DNA of 64,000 bases from Hypericum androsaemum (lineage: Eukaryota > Streptophyta > Magnoliopsida > Malpighiales > Hypericaceae). The stretch is taken from the NCBI GenBank assembly GCA_963995505.1, contig OZ023193.1, positions 2,666,001 through 2,730,000 on the forward strand, given 5' to 3'. Below are positions 24,990-35,929 of this stretch, piece by piece (position 1 is the stretch's first letter; each line of letters opens with the position of its first letter). Below the pieces are notes generated by a model. That model was not told the DNA's origin and searched no databases. It worked only from the letters and a program-made list of their open reading frames with translations. A program made the position numbers and the translations under genes.

Positions 24990-25400
24990 TAAGCCTGTAA
25001 AAAAAATCCTGGAGAAAGATAAGGGGAATTTTCGTTGAGAGCATAATTCAATTCCCCTTTTAATGCAGATTCATTGAACAATATCCCTTTGTTTCCCAGG
25101 ATACCAACTGGTTGCCTTGCAAAACATGTCACAAGAGTCTGGAAAATGCGGCTGCTTCCTATTAGTTTAGTCCAACTCTTTTTTAAAGAAACAAAGAGCA
25201 ATCCACAAACAAGAGCATCTTGTTTCTTCCGATAAAAACATTATCCACAAACAAGAGTGTCTAGTTTCTTCCAATTTATGTCGTCTGCCTATTTTCCCAA
25301 CACTTGCAAAAGCTTTTATGCTTCTTGCTCAAGTTCTTGACCTTTTAACAAGCCAGCTGCAAGTGGAGGAGAGCTGAAACAACTTCACATCTCAAGCACC
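24990..25400. other. Segment between Lon copy and copia fragment
   Basis: Non-coding. A short duplicated motif, tccacaaacaagag, occurs at about 25203 and 25243, each followed by tagtttcttcc-like text. The minus-strand frame at 24989-25201 is not recognised. Confidence 0.3.
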
Positions 25401-25404
25401 ACTT

Positions 25405-26565
25405 TTAGGAGAACATGTTGAGAATCTCAAAATCATCTAATAGATAACGTAACCACTGAATCTCACAAACCGTCGTAACAAGGGCGCGGTATTCCGCTTC
25501 GGAGGAGGAACGAGACACTGTAGGTTGCTTCTTTGAGCGCCACGAAACAAGTGAATCGCCAAGGAAATGGCATATCCGGTGATAGAGCGTCCCATTTCCT
25601 TGGCTCAACTTGTGCACGACATAAGTACTTTCCAGCCTTGTGGTTGTGAGATAACGTAACTTGCCAATCAACCGGCGATATGTGGAGGCTATTACTGGTA
25701 AGTCAATATTTGGATCCTGATCATCATCCATACAAGTAATCAGACCTTCTTCCAGCGGTGTACCATCTGTCGCCATAAGAGAATGAGCCGGCTTGCCTCC
25801 CAAGAAGCCGGTATCTCGTAATATCTCTAGAGCATACTTCTTTTGATAAATATGAATGCCATCTTTGTTCCTTACAACCTCCAACCCAAGGAAATACCTT
25901 AAGATGCCAAGATCCTTGATTTTAAGATGTTGATCAAAGAATCGTTGGTGTCGTCAATGGAAGTCATATCCATTCCGGCAAGGACTATGTCGTCAACATA
26001 GACGAGGAGGGCCGTGAAAGACTGTCTGAATCGCTTTGAACAGTGAGTAATCTGATTTTGAATGGACATAGCCATAATCGAGGAGCAAACTTGTCAATTT
26101 GTCGTAAACTGTAGAGAGATCGGTTAAGGCGACAAACTTTGCCACGATTCTCGTCTCGAAGTTGTAATCCGGGAGGGACCTTCTTAAAGACTTTTTCGTG
26201 GAGCTCGCCATGCAAGAATGCATGGTTACGTCGAGCTGGTGGAGGTGCCAATTATTAATAGGTGCAAGAGCAAGCAACATAGGAATAGTAATCATCTTAG
26301 CAACGGATGAGTATGTATCCCAAAAATCAAAGCTGTAGGTCTGAGTATAGCCTTTGGCAACAAGGCGAGCCTTATGTCGTTCGATGGATCCATCCACCTT
26401 GAGTTTGATTTTGTAAACCCATTTGTAATTAATTGCTTGCTTGCCGGGAGGAAGAGCAACTAAGCCTCGTGTCTTGTTGTCGTGAAGAGCAGCGAGTTCC
26501 TATCTCATGGCAGACCAGTGATCATCGGAGGCAGCTTTTTTGTAGGTATGTGCTCTATTATACTG
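25405..26565 (-). pseudogene. Ty1/copia reverse transcriptase/RNase H fragment
   Basis: On minus from 26565, the copia RT start KQAINYKWVYKIKLKVDGSI leads into HKARLVAKGYTQ and then a damaged RT core. ALLVYVDDIVLAGM is encoded around 25970-26015. A further frame (25884-25405) carries [11 protein letters not shown] and the RNase H end [20 protein letters not shown]. Frames change at least twice, and about 100 residues between HKLSQ and the FLGDSLVSW segment are missing. Gag, protease and integrase are absent. Non-functional. Confidence 0.9.
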
Positions 26566-26569
26566 CGAC

Positions 26570-26827
26570 AACAAGTCAACTTTATACATCGATCATAACC
26601 CGGTGTTTTACGAGCGTACGAAGCATATTGAACTTGACTCTCACCTTGTCCGGGAAAAGATTCAACGGAGTCTGATTAAGAAGGTCCATATTTCGACAAA
26701 ATACCAACTAGCAGACATCTTCATCAAAACTCTATCAACTAAACGGATTCAATTTCTCATGTCCAAGTTGAAAATTTTTGACATCCACTCGTCTCGCCCT
26801 CCAACTTGGGGGGGCGGGGTGGGAGTG
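26570..26827 (+). pseudogene. Copia RNase H tail in opposite orientation
   Basis: The plus strand reads [20 protein letters not shown] and then [13 protein letters not shown], the conserved end of copia RNase H, followed by a G-rich tract (26808-26826) like a polypurine tract. It is head to head with the minus-strand RT at 25405-26565, so one copy has been inverted or two fragments were joined. Confidence 0.85.
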
Positions 26828-27180
26828 TTGCCGAAGTCTTCAACAATCTGCCCGCAATTCTCTTCCGCTTCAATTACTACCAGCGGATTATATGTTGTGG
26901 TGGGCCCGCCCGCCAACGACTTGCGTTTCGACCCACAAATTCTGAACCGTTGAGATCCCGCAAGATTAAGTTCCAGAGATCAGACGGCAAAGACGCGTCA
27001 CATCGTACGGACGAAGAACGTTCCCGGCCGTAGGGGACCAAAAAGGCCTTCGTGCGCGGCCGGGACATCAAGTGGTGATGGCCGATGAAGGGACACGTGG
27101 TGAGATCATAGAGGCTGAGATGGACAGGTTCGTGAGAAGAAAGGGTGGGAGTTTGGTACCTGATCAAACCATCTTAGTAA
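26828..27180 (+). repeat. Probable LTR start of a copia element
   Basis: Immediately after the G-rich tract the sequence begins TGTTGCCGAAGTC, as expected for a 3' LTR. GC content is higher than the neighbours. No second LTR copy is in the window, so its far end cannot be set. Confidence 0.45.
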
Positions 27181-27184
27181 ACGG

Positions 27185-27990
27185 TTGGATGAGATGTAGG
27201 GTTAAATACATGAAAATGTTATTTACTATTTTTATCGAAATGAACCGATTAATCTAAATAATTGTAGAACAGTATTTTTGATAAATAATTCGAGACATAT
27301 TTAGATAAAATACCGTGATCTCCGCCGCCGCCGACCATCCAATCTAACTCACCGGTCTGGCTTATTGGTAACTATTTACCATCTAACCTCTTGACTATAA
27401 ATTAACCCTTTTTCATCTCAACTTTTTTTTGGACTATTGGAGATATTTGTCCCCTTCAGTTGTGATTTTTATATCGAAAAAGAGCACGAGGGATGAATGT
27501 AGAGTTACATCTCCCAATCACCCAGTACTAAAATCATAACAGATGGGTCGGCCTAAAATAGTATACGACAAGAATTTACTCGAAAAGAAATATTGTGATT
27601 AGAAATTTAGTGATGAAATGAACAAGCACGAAAATAATATATTCATTCAAATAAAAATAGTGAGTAAATAAATTTTTCATACTTATAAACAATCTCAGCA
27701 TACTTACTGTTATTAACGTGTTAATCTCACTTCAATCAATAAATAGTCGGTAAAAAATTCTACATTCTTCCAAGTATAGTAAGTCAGCACATGCTGCGAA
27801 GAAATGTTTGCTAGAGTTAACATTTTTTCATAAATGCGCCATTGCTTTCACATATATAGTACACAATTTACTTACCAAAATAATATTTGGCTCGAGGTCC
27901 AAAATGTAAAAGAATTTGTTAACGAATTGATAAAAAGTGCATAGTTTTCATCTCATTACGCAATTAGCCAATAAGACATGAAGAATAATT
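27185..27990. other. Intergenic, nothing recognised
   Basis: AT-rich, no supported gene. A small ccgccgccgcc tract lies at 27320. Confidence 0.4.
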
Positions 27991-27997
27991 TTAACAA

Positions 27998-28280
27998 GCA
28001 TAAATTATCCTCAGGTCCCTGATTTATGATTTTATTTCTCACAGGTCCCTGAATTTTGAAAATAGTGTATGAAATCCGTGTTTTTTAAGAAAATATTGGT
28101 GTGAGTCCCTAGTCACCGGATCGATCTTCTTAAAAATTTATGGAGAAAATCTCTGATCCGATGACTAGAGACCCCAGACCAATATTTTCTTAAAAAGCAG
28201 GGACCTCATACACTATTTTTGAAAGTTAAGGACCAGTGAATAATAAAGCTATAAACTAAAAACCTGAGGATAATTTTCGT
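27998..28280. mobile_element. Mutator-type MITE, 283 bp
   Basis: The element is almost entirely an inverted repeat: the left half (aattatcctcaggtccctg, then tgaattttgaaaatagtgta and aagaaaatattggt) mirrors the right half. Flanks carry a 9-bp duplication, TTTTAACAA, at 27989-27997 and 28281-28289, which is typical of MULEs. It shares ggtccctgaattttgaaaa with the termini of the Pack-MULE at 54428-55737. Confidence 0.75.
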
Positions 28281-28289
28281 TTTTAACAA

Positions 28290-29070
28290 CGTTCTTATAT
28301 GTCTGGCCTCTGATATGTTGGTTGTATGTCAATATGTGACACGTAAATGTCATACGCCCAAAAAAAATTTAAAAAATTATATTCAAAGTCGAGATATAGC
28401 TTTATTTAAAAATAGTTTTTGATGGTACTTTTCTATTTGTAAAATTTAATTTTCAATTTTTTGAAAAACAATTTCATCGATTAACTCAAGCAAATATTAT
28501 TTCAATACGAGTTTGACAACGGATTTTTTTTTAAGGTGGAGGGGAGGTCCGCTATTTTTTTCTAAAACCATGATTGTTGATTATTTGTACTAATCCAAAT
28601 TGGCAGATTTTTTTTGAGGGATAAATTGGCAGTTGGACGATCAATTAAGGGTGCGCCGATATTTTTTATTTGTAAATGTATTTTAGTATTCCAGTATTTT
28701 TTTTTGTCAAAATGCATTTATTTAACAGTACAAAGTGTAGAAAAAATTGACGGAGTTCACGGTTATTTGGTATAAAAATTTACCAACAACTGGTGATTAT
28801 TTTTTAAAAACTAATAAAATTAATAGTGTAGTGTACTCACACACACATAACGATAATATATGCAATAATTTACGTATAAAAACCAACTCAAATTTATCTT
28901 ATTAGTTGAAATTACATATAAATTACTCTTTGTTTTTTTGTTTTTTTATAAGTGATTTCTTAATGAAATTTTTACATAAGTAAAAATTTTAGAATAGCCT
29001 CACTAAAAATAGCATCCAAGGAATCTCGAAAGACCCGTCTTCGCTATTAAATTCAACCAAATAGTACCCT
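28290..29070. other. Intergenic, nothing recognised
   Basis: AT-rich with T-runs. No gene or clear element. Confidence 0.4.
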
Positions 29071-29074
29071 TATT

Positions 29075-29613
29075 CAGGGTTGAGTTCGGTGCGATTTTAT
29101 GGTGTCGTTGTGAAAATTCACACCGAATCACACTTTTGACATAGCCAAAATCCACACTGTCGGTGTGGCAATTTAGGAAAAAATTACAGTGTGACGGTGT
29201 GGCAGTTTGTGATTTAATGGTGCGGTGTTGCGGTTTGCAATCGTAAATTGGACCTAATTTGTAAGGCCCATTTAATAGGCCCAAATTTGAAAAAAAAACA
29301 TATTTTCTTTAACTTGCACGGTGAAAAAATGAAGCCCATTTCCTTACAAGTTCACAAGCCCACCAATTCTTTTCGTTCTTAATAGGTACTTCGCGATTAA
29401 GAACGACGTCATTTTTTCACATAATAGACATATATAAAACGACATCGTTTTATATATGTGCAATTTTACGATCGGTCGGTGTGGTTTGAGACCAAAACTA
29501 AAACCATACCACACTAATTCGGTGTCGGTTTGAAATTACACCATGAAACTATTTAAGTGTGCGACTTAGATTTTGTCGGTCGGTCAGTTTTGCGAGTTTC
29601 AAGCTCACCCCTA
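29075..29613. mobile_element. Possible hAT-like MITE, GGTGTGG-rich
   Basis: Ends cagggttgagttcgg... and ...tttcaagctcacccct are imperfect inverted repeats (AGGGKTGAG). The body repeats cggtgtgg/cacaccga motifs and holds a perfect-looking palindrome, aaaacgacatcgttttatat, at 29437-29460. No matching target-site duplication was found, so the class is a guess from the termini. Confidence 0.45.
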
Positions 29614-32600
29614 ATTTCCCGATTGAAGATAGTCCAAATTAATAAATATTTCTTTTCCATGACATTCATAAGTTAAGATTGAAACCCTAGACCAATGAGA
29701 GATTACAAACGTAATTGTTGAAATAATTAATTTCCCCTCTTTGCATTTTGTTTCATATGCGTGGGTATTCGATAAATTAATTGAACGAGGAGGAGATTGG
29801 AGAGTGACTCCGGGTTTCTGTAGTTCTAAGAACGTTGATATACAACACGATCGAGTGAATTGCTTCACCATTAACTTCTGAATACATAAAAATATCGAAA
29901 AATCAGCGCCGAGGCTCTCGAAATAAGGTGGCAAATATTTTTGAAGAGTTGTTATTGTGAGTATGGGTTGAATAATCAGAGTTCGAGTTCGAAAAATTTA
30001 ACTATAAATGTTCAATTGTTGGAGTGATATTCTTAGAAATTTACTAAATAAAAATTCTTGCTACTCCAACTATATATTAACTCATTGATAATTGATTGTC
30101 CTGGTTATAAAAATACTTAACTTGAATGAAGAATAATTCTCACGTAAACGCTTTCGAATAAATTAGGTGGCTGTCCAAAACCCTCAATAGAAAATCAAAA
30201 TAATAATAAGATTTAATTCACGATAGGAAACAAAGATATCTCCCCTTCTTTAGCGGGGTTGGATTTTATTAGTGAAACGAAAATCTAAAACAAGGGACAA
30301 ACATTTGGATTAGACGGGACAAGTTTGTTTTGGTTTTTATTTATATTTATATATTATGACAAAGGAGTTAGCTGATTCAGAACTGAATTAATTGCCTTAG
30401 CGAATTTTCAAAAAATCGAAAGAAGCACAACTACAATCTTCCGTTAATTACTTTAGCAGATGGGAAGAGACATCTCATAAATCCCTTAACTACGATAATT
30501 CATGGTTGAACATCAACATACAGCACTAGTTAGAGTCAGAAATCTCGAGGCTAATTAGCCAAGCAAAAGCTGAAGGCCAGGCTTAGGTAAAACTATTCAC
30601 TGGGTCTTGGTTGGTAACTCTTGAACTTACCTATCTTCTGCCTGCCAAAAGCAATTAACAGCAGTTAAATTTATAACTAAGACTGTGATTCACAGGTAAT
30701 TATGAAAGAAGCTACAAGATACCTGTATATCAAATCTAATCAATGATATACATTATCCGGTACATTGCAGAAAAGTTCACAACCAAAAAATTTCCACTAC
30801 GCCAAAATTTCTCCACTGTCGAAAAGCCCACAATTAGTTACAACACTTTACTTATAAATATGATGGTTCGTTTAATTATTTGTTACTCTTTATAAACCTC
30901 TATGCAACTTTAAAAAAAATTGCTTCCGCGAGGAGGAGAGAAGAAGTTAGCAATACTACTCGATTATAAATATGAAAGCTTAAACGGAATAAAAAAATCA
31001 ACCAGTAGGAAGCGAGAGGAGAGAGAGAAAGGAGAGGGTATTATTTGGCCAAGGAACAAATCCAGCTCAATCATATCCCCCTTGTGACAGTTTCCATTTT
31101 TTTTGAAGATTTTGGTGACAGAGTTTCGAAACCACTGAATTGTATTATATAGAGCCAGTGATCATACTTGGGTTTATCTAGCTCTGGGACTACTGTCACG
31201 CCGATTCCAGTTTCTCTTGTATCTTTCTATTTTGTGGAGTATCATTGTTAGAGTACTTCTGGTAAAAATGTGGTAGCTAACAGAAGTAGTGTGCGAGGCC
31301 AGAGGAGAGAGAAAAGAAGAGGGGTAGTTTCGACCCTTTGTCAATAAGTGGTACAATGGGTTCTTTTGCCAACCCTAATAAACACCAAATAATTTATATT
31401 CACTTAAAAAAAATTTAGATTTAAATTTCTCACACGTAAAAGAATATCATTAACGGAGGTACCTCTAAAAGGCCCTTCTCGAATACGTATATAGCTTACC
31501 CCTCAAAAAGAATACATACATACATAGCTTTCACCAAAAAAACCCAAAACACCTAAACAAGAATAACACAGATTCTATGCAGCAATCCCGCGCTAACAAG
31601 TTGCCGCATTTCCGAATAAAGAAACAAAATAAAATATTAATGAAGGTATTTATTATTATCATGAATCATGTAGGTAAATCAACGTTGCAATTCACGTTGG
31701 GAGTTTTATCGTTATTATAATCTTTTGGTAATTGGCCAGCATCCAAAATTCCCAAGTGAAAGTTATCGTATAAAGTTTAATCATGTTTGTTTTCCGAAGC
31801 ATTGCGCCCCCGACTCTTTTCAGATAGTCCTTTATTTGATTCAGAGACTTTTTAATTTTTATGTATTTATCCGATTGAAGATAGTCCAAATTAATAAATA
31901 TTTCATTTCCATGAGAGCTTAAAAACGTAATTGGTGAAATAATTAACTTCCCCTCTTTGCATTTTATTTTATATGTATGGGTATTAGATAAATTAATTGA
32001 ACGAGGAGGAAATTGGAGAGTGACTTTATTTTTTATGAGCGTAAAAATATCGAAAAACTAATGCCAAGGCTCCCGAAATAATGTGGTATAAATTTTGATG
32101 AGTAGTTATTGTGAGAGCGGGTTGAATAATCGAAGTTCGAATTCAAAAAATTTAACTATAAATGTTTAATTCTTTGAGTGATATTGTTAGAAATTTAATA
32201 AATAAAAATTCTTGCTAGTCCAACTATATTCACTCATTGATAATTGACTGTCGTGGTTATAAAAATACTTAACTTGAATGAAGAATAAATTAGGTGGCTG
32301 TCCAAAATCCTCAATAGAAAATTGAAATATAATAAGATTTAATTCACACATCTCCCCTACTTCAGCGGGGTTGGATTTTATTAGGGAAACGAAAATCTAA
32401 AACAAGGGATAAACGCTTGAATTGGACGGGACAAGTTTGTTTTGATTTTTATTTATATTTATATATATTATGTCGAATGAGGTAACTGATTCAAAACTGA
32501 ATTAATAGCCTTAGCGAATTTTCAAAAAATCGAAAGAAGCACAATTACATTCTTCTGTTACATAATTACTTTAGCAGATGGAGAGAGATCTCATAAATCC

Positions 32601-32852
32601 CTCAACTACGATAATTAATGGTTGAACATCAACCTAGAGCACTGGTTAGAGTCAGAAATCTCGAGGCTAATTAGCGAAGCAAAAGCTGAAGGCCAGGCTT
32701 AGGTAAAACTATTCACTGGTCCTGGTTGGTAACTCTTTTTTTTTTTTGGGTGAAAAGCTGGTTGGTAACTCTTGAACTTACCTATATTCTACCTGCCAAA
32801 AGCAATTAACAGCAGTTGATTTTAGAGCTCATTTACAGGTTGGGACACTCCC

Positions 32853-32859
32853 TATATAA
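32853..32859 (+). promoter_or_regulatory. TATA box of gene B
   Basis: CCTATATAAAGACG lies about 117 bp before the ATG, followed by a CT-rich leader (32870-32935) as in many plant 5' leaders. The analogous box precedes gene A. Confidence 0.6.
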
Positions 32860-32975
32860 AGACGCCCACCTCCTCTCCTCTTCACTCCTCTCCCTCTCTC
32901 CTTAGAAACCCTAAATCCACACTCCTCTTCATGTCCTCTCCATAGAAACCTAATCACACACCCTTCCTAAACAAC

Positions 32976-33676
32976 ATGTTCCGAATGCTCTCCTCTCGAG
33001 CATTTTCTACCAAACCCTTGGTTTACAACGGGGTTCTCATAAACCCGATGAACACCTTCTTCCAAACAGAAAACTCTCCCAAAAATTTTTTTCAGGAGCT
33101 CCGTGAAGAAAGGGCTAAATGGAAAAACGAGGAACAATTAAGGGCAATAGGAGAAAATGACCAACGCAGACTCGTTCAACTGGCTTCTAGATATGATGAT
33201 CCCAAGTTCACCCAAGAACTCTGCTTGCGTTTTATGTTCGCAAAGGTACCGTCCTCTATTAATTTTTCACTTTTCTATCTTTATTATTGAACTTTTTTTC
33301 GCCAACGTAGGATATGGACACGGACGAGCCACCAAATCCCAGCCTTGCCACAATGGAGGCTCTACATAACTTAAAGGCATTAGGTGTGCGTTTTGCAGCA
33401 ATTGCTAAACATCGCTACCAGTTTAACGAGCTATCTACCAAAGATCATTTTTCTTTTATGGAGTTCGTTGAGAACGGGGAGAACGAAAACGAAGTGGATC
33501 TTTTGTATGATGCATGTGAGAAACTAGAAAACCAAGGGTGTTTTCCTGTACTAATTGTTGCTGATGATATCTGGAGTTATCAAACAGCTCGTAACTACGA
33601 TTTGCATCCATTATTGTGGGGAAGCGATGTCAGCTCTCTCGAAGAAATTGAGGATGTAATCCGTGGGGTCCAATAG
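32976..33676 (+). CDS. Gene B: diverged paralogue of gene A, unknown function
   Basis: Exon 1 is 32976-33245 (90 codons), a 65-bp intron follows (33246-33310, gtaccg...cgtag), and exon 2 is 33311-33676. The product is 211 residues. Intron position and phase match gene A exactly. MFRMLSS, FSTKPLVYNGVLINP and NTFFQTENSPK are nearly the same as in gene A, about four residues in five over the first 40. The following helix-rich part (about 41-90) is poorly conserved, and the C-terminal part is partly conserved (NLKALGVRFAAIA, VLIVADDIWSY, EEIEDVIRG). It lacks the ten extra N-terminal residues of gene A and has a few more near the end. 3' flanks share ctttgtaatagYtag. The N terminus suggests mitochondrial targeting; function is unknown. 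Confidence 0.72.
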
Positions 33677-34302
33677 ACATTCTCTATCCATGCCTTTTAG
33701 AAGAGCCTTCGTTTAGTTTTCTGTTTTTTTTTTTTAAGTCTTGTCTTGTGGGAGGACTGTCTGTTATTCTCTGTGTCCGTCTGTTTTTAGTATCTGTTTC
33801 GCTTTTGGTTTTGTCGTCTTTGTAATAGCTAGTATTCTATCTACCCAAAAAGCAGCTGACAAAAAAAAAGTTTCCCCTGCTTATCTTTCATTTTTCTGAT
33901 TAAAAAATTGGGAGTCCCATATTTTCTGCTCCAGTTTATCAGGCAAAAATATTTTCCAATTAATGATCTTGCGAGAAAATTATATTTACGGATTAATGTA
34001 TTTAGATGTGTGATGCATTTTACGATAATCATGTTCTATATCAAACAATTGCCTTCTTAGTAACCCGAATTTCCCCGACCAATATCATCCTGTTCAATTA
34101 ATTTATCTAATAACAATACATATTAACACAAAATGCCAAGAGGGGTTAAATAAAAAAGAAATAATCCAATTATTAATAAATGATATTTAATTATTTTACC
34201 AGTAAACTCTGGTTGTTCTGTTATTTTAGGACTCCAATCTTAACTTTGAGTCACGAGTATTTATGAATTTCATGGAAAAAACTCTCCTCGTTCAATTAAT
34301 TT

Positions 34303-34475
34303 TTTTGGGAACATTTTAAAATTTACGTGAGTTGATCTAAATTTTCAAAACTTTAGAATATTTTGGATTTTGCTTTTATTCTGAGCAAAATTTTTATATT
34401 TTAGAGAGGGATAAAAAATATCCTACCAAGTCCTAGAAAATGAAATGAGATCTGTTTACATCCTACCCATTTGTC
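34303..34475 (-). mobile_element. Diverged counterpart of the SINE in the right arm
   Basis: It begins and ends within the same host motif (ctcctcgttcaattaatttt / gtccaattaatttatc) and shares tcctaccaaNtcctagaaaatg with the inverted complement of 3836-3970. An additional AT-rich segment of about 40 bp is present. Confidence 0.45.
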
Positions 34476-35929
34476 TAGTCCAATTAATTTATCTTCAATT
34501 AATTTATCTAGTACCTATTAGTACTATTTTATTTTTAAAATAATTTCTGGCTCTGCTTTATCTCTCTTTCCCCTCGATCGGTGCATGCAAGCAAGCACAG
34601 AGGGACAGGCGGCGTCCATTTCCCATTGGTTGTAACTGTGCATGGAACCAACTTTGCTGTCACTATTTGTAGGCCTCATGATGATTTTTTTTTACCCCTA
34701 CCCTTATGATGAAGCAAATGTAATTTACTTGATTTTTGGATTTTCTTTCTAAATGAAGAGTTAACACCCTGGTCATATAACAAATTTTGATTTGTTGGTA
34801 CCAAGAAGTAACATTTGTTTTACTTTTATTTTGAGAAACCAAATTTCAACATGTGTGAACTGTGTCGTCCTTGCTATACGAGCAAATTACTTTCATCCTA
34901 AAAAAAATAATCCTAATTGACCCTTTCCAAATCACCAATATATCCCATGACTTAGATTTCTGATCCACTTATTCGATGAAATTACCCATGTTAGCAAATC
35001 TATTATATCATGGCAATTCATATTATTTATTGTAATGTTACCAAAATATTTATTCTCTCAAGATTCCGTCTTGTCGAATTCTAATAACGTACAATTTTGA
35101 ATAATCACAATTAACGATACATAAAACGGGAAATTTTGGAGGTTGTACCAAATTGGGGTTATCAAAATATTCTTCCTGGACTAATTCCAACTCACAGATC
35201 GGTAATATTACCCATATTATTATTATTAGCGAGGAAAATCAAAGTGGGGAGATGAATAGTAGGAGGGTGTAGTGGGGACCTCACGGATGAATTATTTTCA
35301 ACGGGAGTGATATTTTTCTTTGTGAATTTCATTATTCTCAAGCAACGTTAGCCACTATTCTAAGAGCATTTCTTATAATAATATATTTTATATTTGTAAA
35401 GTCTAAATAATATTTATCCCTTTTCATCCCTATTTGAAGCAAGTAAAAGATATATTATTTCCAACTTTATATCGTCAAAATTTTCTTCCCTCGTCAATCT
35501 TATTTTCCTAAACAAGGGTCACCTTAGTTTTACTACTTGTATAATGTAAAAAGTGCTAGACGTACGGATGAAAACTCGAGATTATATAGAATAGTGATTC
35601 ACATTTTGAAGGAATAAAAAATCTTAATTATGTAAAAAGTCTTACATTTCGTGAATAGACATTTAATCACGCGATGTTTGACAAATGCTCGATTTTTACA
35701 TTGTTCAACTCCAAATAGAAAGATTCTTATAAGTCCCAATAGCTCATAATACTGATATTATATATATGGACCAAGAAGATAATCCTAGACGTGTTCTTCA
35801 TAGGCAGGACCAATGATCCGGAGAGGATAAATTGTGCACAAAAAATAACGCAATTCTATATACTATTATACTGAGAGCTAAGTATAAAAGCGGCTCTTTT
35901 TTCGTATAATTTGTGCCGACTCCACGGCA

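Larger units (their letters stand above)
29620..35820. repeat. Right arm of the large inverted repeat
   Basis: This is the inverted counterpart of about 1255-9560. It holds two copies of the unit seen in the left arm (about 29620-31890 and 31890-32830), then gene B and the 3' flank shared with gene A. Compared with the left arm, unit 1 is shortened next to the gene: the gene B start is about 150 bp from the unit end, against about 1.5 kb for gene A. Homology stops near 35820, at the point matching 1255. Confidence 0.85.

Noticed and set aside
18601..25000. A single Helitron carrying CCT7 and Lon fragments
   Set aside because: I could not find a convincing TC start and CTRR end with hairpin, so it is only mentioned as a test.
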